Positions 1 to 7,396 of a stretch of DNA of 11,033 nucleotides are shown here, piece by piece. Source of the stretch: an uncultured Victivallales bacterium (GTDB lineage: Bacteria > Verrucomicrobiota > Lentisphaeria > Oligosphaerales > JAFGRS01); assembly GCA_903834675.1 (NCBI GenBank), contig CAILKC010000726.1, forward strand, positions 1-11,033, written 5' to 3'. A model generated the notes under the pieces. It saw only the letters and a program-made list of their open reading frames with translations. It made no database searches and was not told where the DNA came from. The position numbers were made by a program, and so were the translations under genes. The number at the start of each line of letters is the position of its first letter. Positions within the stretch are counted from its first letter, which is position 1.

Positions 1-8
1 CGCGTACC

Positions 9-62
9 GGCCGGATCGGAATGGGAACCGCGTCAACAAGTCTCATTCCGGTAGGTCCGGCC
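9..62. other. Imperfect stem-loop at left edge
   Basis: Two paired blocks are visible. GGCCGGA at 9-15 pairs with TCCGGCC at 56-62, and the ten bases at 17-26 pair with 41-50 (one G-T pair), leaving a 14-base loop and a small bulge. The block at 57-61 (CCGGC) can instead pair with GCCGG at 68-72, so two mutually exclusive folds are possible. No T run follows, so a classical intrinsic terminator is not supported. It may be the tail of an upstream transcript or part of an intergenic repeat. Confidence 0.4.
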
Positions 63-80
63 TCCAAGCCGGGGGCTCGG

Positions 81-180
81 CTGAACCCTGAACCCTGTTT
101 TCCTCATCCGCCGTCTCGCTCTCTGTCTCCTCCAGTCACCGTCTCGCCGTCTCGCCGTCTCGCCGTTTCCTGAACCCCAG
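81..180. repeat. Pyrimidine-rich simple repeats
   Basis: CTGAACC occurs twice in tandem at 81-94 and again in variant form near 170. GTCTCGCC occurs three times in perfect tandem at 141-164, with degenerate copies just upstream (CCGTCTCG near 110). The plus strand is strongly pyrimidine-rich from about 98 to 175. There is no coding signal. This looks like slippage-prone intergenic DNA next to the dispersed repeat at 191. Confidence 0.6.
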
Positions 181-190
181 GACCTGAGGT

Positions 191-219
191 GTCACCACCT
201 ACGGAACTGACCTGCGCCC
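191..219 (+). repeat. Dispersed repeat, copy 1 (left of operon)
   Basis: This 29-base segment contains the core GAACTGACCTGCGCCC. Bases 198-219 are identical over 22 bases to 9864-9885. The whole segment matches the reverse complement of 9629-9657 at 26 of 29 positions. It lies upstream of the operon, while the other copies lie downstream, so the copies bracket the gene cluster. The nature of the repeat is unknown: it could be the end of a short mobile element or a recombination scar. Confidence 0.7.
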
Positions 220-510
220 GCGCTTACTCCCGCCCATTGCGGCCGCGCCCGGGGCGGGGTATCGTTGGTTGCATGGCACCGAACGCAACCCAACCGCTGC
301 CGGATGACCTCGCGCCGAAGACGCGGCTTCAGTTCCCGGACGGCGCCGTGCTGACCGTCGGGACCAGGCGGGACGAGGACAACCCGCTGCGCTACGACGT
401 CAATGTGGGGTTCGTACCCGGAGCATCCTCGGAGCCCGGGATGACCGTGAGCCTCCTGGGGGTGCCAGATCGTGGCCGCCGATGGGTGACCACCCGCCGC
501 GGAGACCACC
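220..510 (+). other. Operon leader with a reading frame of unclear status
   Basis: This is the roughly 290-base gap before the first operon gene. An open frame starting at the ATG at 273 reads as a plausible protein (TRLQFPDGAVLTVGTRRDED, then NPLRYDVNVGF) for about 70 codons. It then becomes arginine-rich and runs out of frame into the FAD oxidoreductase gene without stopping before it. No good ribosome binding site precedes the ATG. It may be a decayed fragment of another gene or simply an open frame in G+C-rich DNA. The operon promoter should lie here, but I see no convincing -35/-10 pair. Confidence 0.25.
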
Positions 511-534
511 GTGAACAGGAGCCGAGTTCAGACC

Positions 535-1881
535 ATGCCGACCATCACCGTTCCGACCCGCGCCGTACCCGTTTTGGCCGAAGCCGATGTCGTGATCTGC
601 GGTGGCGGGCCGGCCGGGATTGCCGCCGCCGCGAGTGCCGCGCGTCATGGGGCCCGCGTCATCCTGCTGGAGCGCTGGCCCAGCGTCGGCGGCCAGGCGA
701 CCAATGCCCTGGTCAACATCTGGCACACCAGCGACCGCACGAAACAGGTCATCTTCGGCTTCGTTCAGGAGGTCATCGAGCGCGCCGGACCCGTGGTGCG
801 GCGCTTTGCTGACTACCCGAAGCGCCCGGAGACCCACGACTTCGATCCCGCCGGGATGCGGGTGGTGTTCCACGACCTCCTCGACCAGGCCGGGGTGCGT
901 ACGCTCTGCCACCTGGCGGCGGTCGAGTCGATCGTCGAAGGCGGCCGCATCCGCGGGGTGCTGGTCGACACCAAGCTCGGGCGCAAGGCGGTGCTCGGCA
1001 CGATCATCATCGACGCCACCGGCGACGGCGACATCGCCGCCAACGCCGGGGTGCCCTTCGACGTCGGCCGACCCGAGGACGGCCGCGTCCAGGGCATGAC
1101 CATGATGTTCCGCGTCCGCGGGGTGGATGCCGCCGCGGTGCGGGCGAACCCCGCCGAGGCCGACCGGGTGCTCAAGCTCATGCAGGACCTGCGCGCCAAG
1201 GGCGAGTTCCCGCCCTTCATGGACCTGGCAGCCGACTCGTACCTGCATCACCCGCGCGGTCCCGACGTCTCGTACAACATGTGCCCGGTGGCCGGCAATC
1301 CGCTGGACGAGGAGGAACTCACCCGGCTCTCGGTGACCGCTCGGCGGCAGGCGGTGCGCTACGTCGAGCTGTGGCGGCGCGAGATGCCGGGGTTCGGGCA
1401 GGCCGAGATCGAGCAGATGGGCTTCTGGCTGGGCGTGCGCGAGTCGCGCCGCAGCCGCGGCCTGAAGACCCTCGACGCCGCCATGGTCGCGGGGGCGGTC
1501 AAGCAGCCCGACGCCATCGGGCACGGCTTTTGGATGATCGACATCCATGACCCCAAGGGCTCCGGCTACACCACCTGGGAGCACCAGGACCGCCGCCTCA
1601 TGCCGCCGGTCGGCGAGAGCTACCACATTCCGCTCGGTATGTGCCTGAATGCGCAGATACCGAATCTGGCCGTGGCCGGGCGCTGCGCTTCCAGCACTCA
1701 CGAAGGGCTCGCCTCGGTACGCATCCAGACCCACTGCATGGCCATGGGTCAGGGCGTCGGGACGTGCGCCGCGCTCGCCCTGGGCGCGGGCGTTGACATG
1801 GCCGGCGTAGACCCCCGCAGACTGCAGTCCGTGCTCCGCAGTGACGGAGTGTACCTGGAAGACGTGCCGACGAGCCTCTGA
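535..1881 (+). CDS. FAD-dependent oxidoreductase (FAD_oxidored family)
   Basis: This 448-residue flavoprotein of the FAD_oxidored type (PF12831-like) is probably cytosolic. Seen in the sequence: an N-terminal Rossmann fold with the dinucleotide motif GGGPAG at residues 23-28 after strand DVVIC, an acidic residue E46 ending the second strand (VILLE) to bind the ADP ribose, then SVGGQATN. The C-terminal FAD-contacting segment LAVAGRCASSTHEGLASVR starts at about residue 378 and is followed by a GQGVGTCAAL helix. The length is normal for the family. The ATG at 535 is preferred because it places the first strand where relatives have it, with AGGAG 13 bases upstream; a GTG at 511 with GGAG six bases upstream would add eight residues. 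It is the first gene of the operon, 36 bases before the DUF4838 gene. The substrate is unknown. In glycan clusters such enzymes are often thought to oxidise sugars or related compounds, which is inference here. Confidence 0.88.
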   Translation: MPTITVPTRAVPVLAEADVVICGGGPAGIAAAASAARHGARVILLERWPSVGGQATNALVNIWHTSDRTKQVIFGFVQEVIERAGPVVRRFADYPKRPETHDFDPAGMRVVFHDLLDQAGVRTLCHLAAVESIVEGGRIRGVLVDTKLGRKAVLGTIIIDATGDGDIAANAGVPFDVGRPEDGRVQGMTMMFRVRGVDAAAVRANPAEADRVLKLMQDLRAKGEFPPFMDLAADSYLHHPRGPDVSYNMCPVAGNPLDEEELTRLSVTARRQAVRYVELWRREMPGFGQAEIEQMGFWLGVRESRRSRGLKTLDAAMVAGAVKQPDAIGHGFWMIDIHDPKGSGYTTWEHQDRRLMPPVGESYHIPLGMCLNAQIPNLAVAGRCASSTHEGLASVRIQTHCMAMGQGVGTCAALALGAGVDMAGVDPRRLQSVLRSDGVYLEDVPTSL

Positions 1882-1917
1882 GTTCGGAGAACAGGATTAC
1901 CTGGAGATACACGCACC

Positions 1918-4900
1918 ATGCCGACACACAGGACAGCCTGGACGTGCATCGCCGCCGTGGCGCTTGCCGGCGCCGTGGCCTGCAGCGCGCAGGGACCCGC
2001 CGCAACCGGCGCGGCAGAGACGAAAGCCGCCTTCGCCCTGGTCCGAGAAGGGACGGCTACCGCGACGATCATCACCGGCGCGACTCAATCCAAGACCACC
2101 GCGTTTGCGGTCGGGGAACTCAACGATCATATCGAGAAGATGACTGGCACACGTCTGTCGCTCGCCACCGACGCCGAGGCGGTCGCCGGGCCGCGCGTGC
2201 TGATCGGCGAAAGCGCCGCCACCCGGGCGCTGGGGCTGAGGAGCACCGACTTCCAGGATCAGGAATACCTAGTGCGGGCCACGCCGGACACGCTGGTCCT
2301 GATGGGCAAAGACGACGCGGACCCGCCGGCCGAAGTGGCGGCGGCGCAGAACGTGTGGGTTGAGGGCAAGTGGGGCCAGGCCCTGGCGTTCAACGGCCGC
2401 GACACGGTCTTCACAGTGGCAAGCCACGGTTTCGACGACAGCGAAGGCACGCTTGAGTGCTGGCTGCTGGTGGAGGACCAACCCGCGGGCAGCGGGGCCA
2501 TCCTGCGCCTGACCCGGAACAACGACCACGTGATCCTGCTGCGCGAGGATAAGCGTGTCCGCTACCGTTCCATTGCCGCCGGCAAGGAGAGCTTCGTGGT
2601 GTCCGCAGACCTCGCCCCCGGCTGGCACCACGTGATGGCCACGCACAGCGCCAGCGCAAAGCGGATCGAACTGCTTGTCGACGGCCAGTCCCAGGGGACC
2701 GCACCCTACGACAAGACCGCCGTCGCGGACGCCACACTGTATCTCGGCGGCTTCGTCGTTGGGTTCCAAGATGCGGTCTGGACGCCGCTGCGCGGCACGG
2801 TCGATGAGATCCGCGTTTCCCGCACGGTCCGGCCGCCCGGCGTTCCTGGCGGCCCCTTCCCCGCGGATGCCGACACCACGCTGCTGCTGCACTGCGACGA
2901 GGGCAGCGGCGCACCTGCAGGAACCATCCGCAACACGGACCCCGTGCAGGTGGCCAGCCTGCCGGGCCCGTTCGGCAACCTCGGCACGCTCCACGCCGTC
3001 TACGATGTCCTCGAACGCGATTGCGGGGTGCGCTGGTATGCCCCGGGCGATCTGGGCATCGTGTTCGACCGCCGTGCCGATCTCGTGGTGGCACCCGGCG
3101 AACGCCGCCGCGCGCCCGCCATGAGCTACCGGGAGATCAGTGGCGCTTGGCATGCAGAACCCGCGATCCGCTCCACGCCGACGTACACGCGGTACGAAAA
3201 GACGCTCTGGTCGCTGCGCCTGCGGGCCGGCGGTGAGTACGTCATGCAGGGCACGCATTCCTTCTACGGCTTCCGTGACCGGTTCTCGCAACGCTACGGC
3301 CGAAACCCGGCCGGGCTCGAGGCCGACCGGCCCGAGTTCTTTGCCCAGGGGCTGACCGAGGAGCAGATGAGCGCCCCGCCCGTACCCGGCGGCCAACCGA
3401 ACCTGTGTTACTCGAGCGCGGCCCTGGTCGAGCAGGTAGTCAAGGACGCCCGCGACTACTTCGACGGCAAGGGGTTGAAGCCCGGATATGTGGCCAGGGG
3501 CAAGTACTTCGCCTTGGGCGCCATGGACATGGCACCCTACTGCCAGTGCGCCGACTGCAGGGCGGCCGTGCGCGAACCCAGAGACGCCGTGGACCGCGGC
3601 TACCGCAGCGACTACTGGTTCGGCTTCGTCAATCGTATCGCCCGCGAACTCCGCAAGACCCATCCCGAGGCGATCGTCGCGACGCTCGCCTATCACGACT
3701 ACGCCGAGCCGCCGAGTTTCCCGCTGGAGCCGAACGTCGCCGTGACCTTCTGCGCGCTCGGCCCCTCGATGTGGTGGGACCCCGCCCGCCGCGGGCGCGA
3801 CCGGCGCGCCTTTGACCAGGGCTGGGGCGCCAATGGCAGGGACCATGCCTTCCCACTCTACGGCTGGCTCTACTACCTGGGCGGCATGATGGGGCAGACC
3901 GACTCCGACTACCCCGAGGCCTGCGCCTTCCGGGTCCCGGAGTTCATGCGGAAACTCCACGCCGCCGGCATGCGCGGGCTCTACCTCGAGCAGGCCTCGG
4001 AATTCGGGTGGAGCTTTCTTCTCAGCCAACTGGAACTCTATCTGACCCTGAAGCTGGCGGACGATCCGGGTTTGGACGGCGCCGCGCTCATCGACGAGTT
4101 CTTCACCCGGTACTACGGGGAAGCCGGGCCGATGCTCAAACAACTGTACTCGGAGATGGAGGCAGCCAAGTTCGATCTGGCGAACTACCCGGACGAGGTG
4201 CGCCGCGGTGACCAGTACCACCTGTTGAGCCGCCAGATCGCCTATGGACTCCTGCTCACCGACGAACGTGTGCAGCGCTGGAGCGCCCTGATGGACGCGG
4301 CCCTGGCCGCCGCGCCGGGCGTCCACAAGGCACGCCTTCTGCAGTACAAGGCCTGTGTGTGGGACCGCATGCTCGCGAGTCGAACCGCGTACCTGGCGCA
4401 GGCCGGCACAGGCCCCGTCCCCAATACCCCCGTCCCGCCCGTTCTGGTCAGCGCCATCGCCGATCCGTTCGAGGACGCCACAAGCCTGGCACGGTGGACC
4501 TTGGTGGAACCCGGCGAACGGACGCTTGCCGGCGGGACGGTGACGGCGTTCGCAGGCAACGACTGCCTGAAGGTGATTCCAAACCACATCGTGCAGGGGA
4601 AGACGCGAACCATCCTCCAGTCCAGGGAACGGATGCCGGTGAGGATGGGCCAGACGGTGACCCTGTCCTGCGTGGCGCGCGGCGCGGCAGAGACAACCGG
4701 TGGCTACCTGATCCTGGACTGCTTTGACGCCGCGGGGAAGCTGCTCAAGGCGGTCTGGAAGCCGGTGGCGGCGAGTTCCGCCTGGACCCCGGCGGCATAC
4801 GATGTCGTGCTCGAAGCTAAAGCCGTCGAAGGGGAGGGCCTTTCCATGGTGGGCTTGCGCATCCTCTGTGCCGGCGCCGACGCCTGGTATCTCGATGACA

Positions 4901-4926
4901 TCCGCGTATCCGTAAAGGAGCCGTGA
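1918..4926 (+). CDS. Exported DUF4838 protein with inserted LamG domain
   Basis: This is a 1002-residue exported protein, probably a glycan-active enzyme. Residues 1-22 form a signal sequence with a hydrophobic core ending GAVAC, so it is either a lipoprotein acylated at C22 or a protein cut by signal peptidase I. Residues about 38-135 resemble the N-terminal domain of alpha-glucuronidase-like proteins (AVGELNDHIEKMTG, then VLIGES, then DTLVLMGKDD). A LamG/concanavalin-like domain interrupts this at about 138-335 (GTLECWL, WHHVMATHS, IELLVDGQSQG, GTVDEIRVSR). The interrupted fold resumes at GTLHAVYDVLERDCGVRWYA, about residues 355-374, and leads into the DUF4838 core (about 400-780), which carries the cysteine cluster YCQCADC at 541-547. 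A beta-rich, carbohydrate-binding-like C-terminal domain spans about 844-1002. The start has GGAG 11 bases upstream. The reaction is not established; family resemblance suggests a glycoside hydrolase-type fold. The gene AAGGAG near its 3' end serves as ribosome site for the next frame. Confidence 0.85.
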   Translation: MPTHRTAWTCIAAVALAGAVACSAQGPAATGAAETKAAFALVREGTATATIITGATQSKTTAFAVGELNDHIEKMTGTRLSLATDAEAVAGPRVLIGESAATRALGLRSTDFQDQEYLVRATPDTLVLMGKDDADPPAEVAAAQNVWVEGKWGQALAFNGRDTVFTVASHGFDDSEGTLECWLLVEDQPAGSGAILRLTRNNDHVILLREDKRVRYRSIAAGKESFVVSADLAPGWHHVMATHSASAKRIELLVDGQSQGTAPYDKTAVADATLYLGGFVVGFQDAVWTPLRGTVDEIRVSRTVRPPGVPGGPFPADADTTLLLHCDEGSGAPAGTIRNTDPVQVASLPGPFGNLGTLHAVYDVLERDCGVRWYAPGDLGIVFDRRADLVVAPGERRRAPAMSYREISGAWHAEPAIRSTPTYTRYEKTLWSLRLRAGGEYVMQGTHSFYGFRDRFSQRYGRNPAGLEADRPEFFAQGLTEEQMSAPPVPGGQPNLCYSSAALVEQVVKDARDYFDGKGLKPGYVARGKYFALGAMDMAPYCQCADCRAAVREPRDAVDRGYRSDYWFGFVNRIARELRKTHPEAIVATLAYHDYAEPPSFPLEPNVAVTFCALGPSMWWDPARRGRDRRAFDQGWGANGRDHAFPLYGWLYYLGGMMGQTDSDYPEACAFRVPEFMRKLHAAGMRGLYLEQASEFGWSFLLSQLELYLTLKLADDPGLDGAALIDEFFTRYYGEAGPMLKQLYSEMEAAKFDLANYPDEVRRGDQYHLLSRQIAYGLLLTDERVQRWSALMDAALAAAPGVHKARLLQYKACVWDRMLASRTAYLAQAGTGPVPNTPVPPVLVSAIADPFEDATSLARWTLVEPGERTLAGGTVTAFAGNDCLKVIPNHIVQGKTRTILQSRERMPVRMGQTVTLSCVARGAAETTGGYLILDCFDAAGKLLKAVWKPVAASSAWTPAAYDVVLEAKAVEGEGLSMVGLRILCAGADAWYLDDIRVSVKEP

Positions 4927-4927
4927 G

Positions 4928-5113
4928 GTGAGCGTGAACCGCATCCTGCCCGTGATCTGCCAAGCCCATCCGGACCCGGTGGGGCTGTGGCCCTGGCGCG
5001 ACGGCGTTACCGAGGGGCTGACCACGCCGCAGAGCGCTGTGGACGGGCCTGCCGCTGGCCTTCTCACCCCCGCCGAGCAGAGGCTCGACAGCGCGCCTCC
5101 GGCCGACCCATAA
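4928..5113 (+). pseudogene. Remnant of a GH38 alpha-mannosidase-like gene (5' end)
   Basis: This GTG-initiated frame of 61 codons begins one base after the DUF4838 stop, with AAGGAG seven bases upstream, so it is placed like a normal operon gene. Residues 6-35 or so resemble the first strand and loop of GH38 alpha-mannosidases: LPVICQAHPDPVGLWPW then RDGVTEGLTTPQSAVD. In that family the HxD pair binds the catalytic zinc and the consensus continues with W-L-W. Here H-P-D is kept but the first W is G. After about residue 40 the similarity stops, and the frame ends after a low-complexity proline- and alanine-rich tail. A full GH38 protein has about 800-1000 residues, so nearly all of it is missing. 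The assignment is from memory of the motif. An unrelated small protein is the alternative. Confidence 0.5.
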
Positions 5114-5144
5114 GAGCAACCAGCGTAAGCAGGAACTGCCCGCA

Positions 5145-6380
5145 ATGACACCGCAACAGGACGTCACGCGGCTGCGCGAACTGGCCGGCCAGGTCAGGGA
5201 CGCGGCCGCGCATCCGAAGTACCGCGAACGTATCCGGCTGTGGACCGACCATAACAGCCTGAGGCGGACTCGCCCCCTGGTAGTGGTTGGCTGTGGGCGG
5301 TACGCTGCCTACGAGTATGAACTGATCCAGTACCAATGCGTGGAGCCCCTATGGCGCGACATAGAGTTCCAGCTTCGGCACAAACTGTTCAAGGACTGGG
5401 TTGACGACGACTCGATCCTGCAGCCCTGGGTAAGTGTGCGTGCCGTCTTCACCGATCCGGGCTGGGGCATTCAAGCCGGTCACACGGCCAGCAGTCTGGG
5501 CAAGGCGGGAGCCTACAAGCTCGCGGCAAAACCGGCCATCACCCCCGCGGATGTCATTGGCGCGACCCTGCGGAAACCGCGCCACACCATCGACGCCGTC
5601 GCGACCGGGGCCAGGGTCGAACGGGTTCGGGAAGCGATCGGCGATATCATCCCCGTGCATGAAGACCGCACCACGCCCTACATTGGATTTGCCGCTGATC
5701 TCTCCTACACCCTGGGGCAGTTCATCGGCATCGAACGGTTGATGATGGCCATGTACGACCATCCGGAATGGCTGCACGAGCTGCTGGCGTTCCTGCGCGA
5801 CGGCGTCCTCGACGCGCAGGCGGAATGCGAGGCAGCGGGTGATTTCACCGCACTCAGTCAGCATAATCAGGTCGAGCCTTACGCCCATGAAACGGTGGCG
5901 CCGTCCCCCCAAGGCGGCTCCGTGCGGCGCCGTCAGTTGTGGGGTTTCTTCGCCGCCCAGGAATACGCGGGCATCTCCCCCGCCATGCACGAGGAATTCC
6001 TTTACCGCTATCAGTTGCCGATCATGCAGAAATGCGGCCTGGTCGCCTACGGCTGTTGCGAGGGCCTCACGCAGAAGATCAACATGCTGCGCCCCTTGGA
6101 GAATCTGCGCCGGATCGCCGTGACCCCCTGGGCCGATGTTGCCGCCTGCGCCCGCCAGATCGAGGACAAGTACGTCCTCTCCTGGCGTCCCAATCCGGCG
6201 GCGATGGTTTGCAGCGGCTTTGATCCGGAAACCACCCGGAAGGCGTTGCGGGCTGGACTGGAGGCCACCGCTGGCTGCCACATGGACATCCTGCTCAAAG
6301 ACATCCAGACCGTCCAGGGGGAGCCGGAGCGGCTGAGGCAGTGGGCCCGTCTGGCCAGGGAACTGGTGGAAGGAGCATAG
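5145..6380 (+). CDS. Uroporphyrinogen decarboxylase-like protein (URO-D superfamily)
   Basis: This 411-residue cytosolic protein fits the URO-D superfamily, TIM-barrel enzymes that include HemE and the cobamide-dependent methyltransferases MtaA/MtbA. Recognisable parts are the segment FAADLSYTLGQFIGIERLMM with the helix that follows (MYDHPEWLHELLAFLRDGV), the metal/active-site region VAYGCCEGL at about 300-308, and the C-terminal strand-helix pattern with HMDILLKDIQTVQGEPERL. The HemE signature RQAGRY is absent and no haem genes are nearby, so porphyrin decarboxylation is unlikely. Cys304 and Cys305 sit where methyltransferase members have a His-x-Cys zinc site, so a methyl-transfer role is possible but unproven. 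The ATG at 5145 has AGGAA nine bases upstream. It is longer than the second URO-D-like gene and has little visible identity to it, so the two are not a recent duplication. Confidence 0.8.
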   Translation: MTPQQDVTRLRELAGQVRDAAAHPKYRERIRLWTDHNSLRRTRPLVVVGCGRYAAYEYELIQYQCVEPLWRDIEFQLRHKLFKDWVDDDSILQPWVSVRAVFTDPGWGIQAGHTASSLGKAGAYKLAAKPAITPADVIGATLRKPRHTIDAVATGARVERVREAIGDIIPVHEDRTTPYIGFAADLSYTLGQFIGIERLMMAMYDHPEWLHELLAFLRDGVLDAQAECEAAGDFTALSQHNQVEPYAHETVAPSPQGGSVRRRQLWGFFAAQEYAGISPAMHEEFLYRYQLPIMQKCGLVAYGCCEGLTQKINMLRPLENLRRIAVTPWADVAACARQIEDKYVLSWRPNPAAMVCSGFDPETTRKALRAGLEATAGCHMDILLKDIQTVQGEPERLRQWARLARELVEGA

Positions 6381-6382
6381 CG

Positions 6383-7396
6383 GTGCTGACCATGACATCT
6401 CGTGAACGGCTTCACCGACTCTACTTCCACGAGGCGATGGACCGGCCGGCGGTGATCATCCGCTGGTGGGGCTTCCGCGACGACCGCTCCTACGACGAGC
6501 TGTTCCGGCTGATGACCGAGAAGGCCGACTGGGTCGAGCCCTGGAGTGCCGGGGGGCTGGTCCGCGAGGCGCCGTTCGCGACGGCCGGGCCGGCCGTCGC
6601 TGGGGGCGGCAGGCAGTATCCGCTGCACGATGCGGCGGATGCGGAGCGCTACCTGGCTCGACCGGTGCCGGAGATTGGCGGGGACCTGGCGGCGTACTTC
6701 CGGCTGCGGGAGCAGGTCGGCGAGCGCGGCATCGTCCTGGCGCACCTGGGCAACAACCCCGGCGGCGAGGTGGCGGGCTTGTTCGGTTCGGAGCAGTTCG
6801 CGCTGCTCTCCATCTTGGAGCGCGACCTGCTCCACCGCCTCCTGCAACGCGAGCTCGACACCAAGCTGCGGCTCGTCGACTTCCTGATCCGCCAGGGCGT
6901 CGGACCGTACTTCAACCTCTGCGGGCAGGAGATGATCGCGCCGCCGCTGCACGGTCGCGTGGACTTCTTCGACTTCAATGTGCGCTACGACCAGCCGATC
7001 GCCGCGCGCCTCCACGCGGCCGGCGGGCGTCTGAATGTACACTGCCATGGTCGGCTCAAGGCGGTGGCAGACGGCTTTCCGGAGATCGGCGCGGATGTCC
7101 TGCACTGTTTCGAGGCGCCCCCCATGGGCGATATCACGCCCGCCGAGGTCAAAGCCGCCTGGCGCGGCCGGATTGCGCTCGAAGGCAATATCCAGATCGC
7201 GGACATGTATGAGAAGCCGCCCGAGGACATCCGCGCCCAGGTCGAGGCGCTGATCCGCGCCGGGTTCGACGACGGCCGCGGGCTGGCCATCAGCCCTACG
7301 GCATCGCCGTTCATGTCCGGCCGCGGCCGGGACTGCTATCCCCAGTACGCCGCCATGGTGGCGGCGGTGCAGGTGTTCGGGACCAGAGGAGCATGA
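6383..7396 (+). CDS. Second uroporphyrinogen decarboxylase-like protein (URO-D superfamily)
   Basis: This 337-residue cytosolic URO-D superfamily protein opens with the family's usual start (MTSRERLHRLYFHEAMDRPA). It has a barrel segment GPYFNLCGQEMIAP, the putative metal-site strand NVHCHGRL with H220, C221 and H222, and then IGADVLHCFEAPPMGDITP (H241, C242, E244), which matches the conserved Gly-x-Asp...Glu-x-Pro-x-Gly-Asp region of the superfamily. The HemE signature RQAGRY is missing, so a methyltransferase-like or other barrel function is more likely than porphyrin decarboxylation. The GTG at 6383 is chosen because AAGGAG lies seven bases upstream; the ATG at 6392 is the alternative. It begins two bases after the first URO-D-like gene ends and overlaps the next gene by ATGA, indicating translational coupling. 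Confidence 0.8.
   Translation: MLTMTSRERLHRLYFHEAMDRPAVIIRWWGFRDDRSYDELFRLMTEKADWVEPWSAGGLVREAPFATAGPAVAGGGRQYPLHDAADAERYLARPVPEIGGDLAAYFRLREQVGERGIVLAHLGNNPGGEVAGLFGSEQFALLSILERDLLHRLLQRELDTKLRLVDFLIRQGVGPYFNLCGQEMIAPPLHGRVDFFDFNVRYDQPIAARLHAAGGRLNVHCHGRLKAVADGFPEIGADVLHCFEAPPMGDITPAEVKAAWRGRIALEGNIQIADMYEKPPEDIRAQVEALIRAGFDDGRGLAISPTASPFMSGRGRDCYPQYAAMVAAVQVFGTRGA

Noticed and set aside
400..1734. Minus-strand open frame opposite the FAD oxidoreductase
   Set aside because: The translation is rich in His, Asp, Gly and Ala with no domain pattern, while the plus strand has clear FAD-binding motifs.
2269..5151. Very long minus-strand open frame (about 960 codons) opposite the DUF4838 gene
   Set aside because: It is an antisense shadow caused by high G+C at third codon positions. 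The plus-strand frame has a signal peptide and recognisable domains, and the minus-strand translation has none.
7021..7110. HemE-type porphyrin decarboxylase assignment for the URO-D-like genes
   Set aside because: Neither protein has the RQAGRY signature of HemE, and no tetrapyrrole biosynthesis genes are nearby, so the gene symbol hemE is not used.
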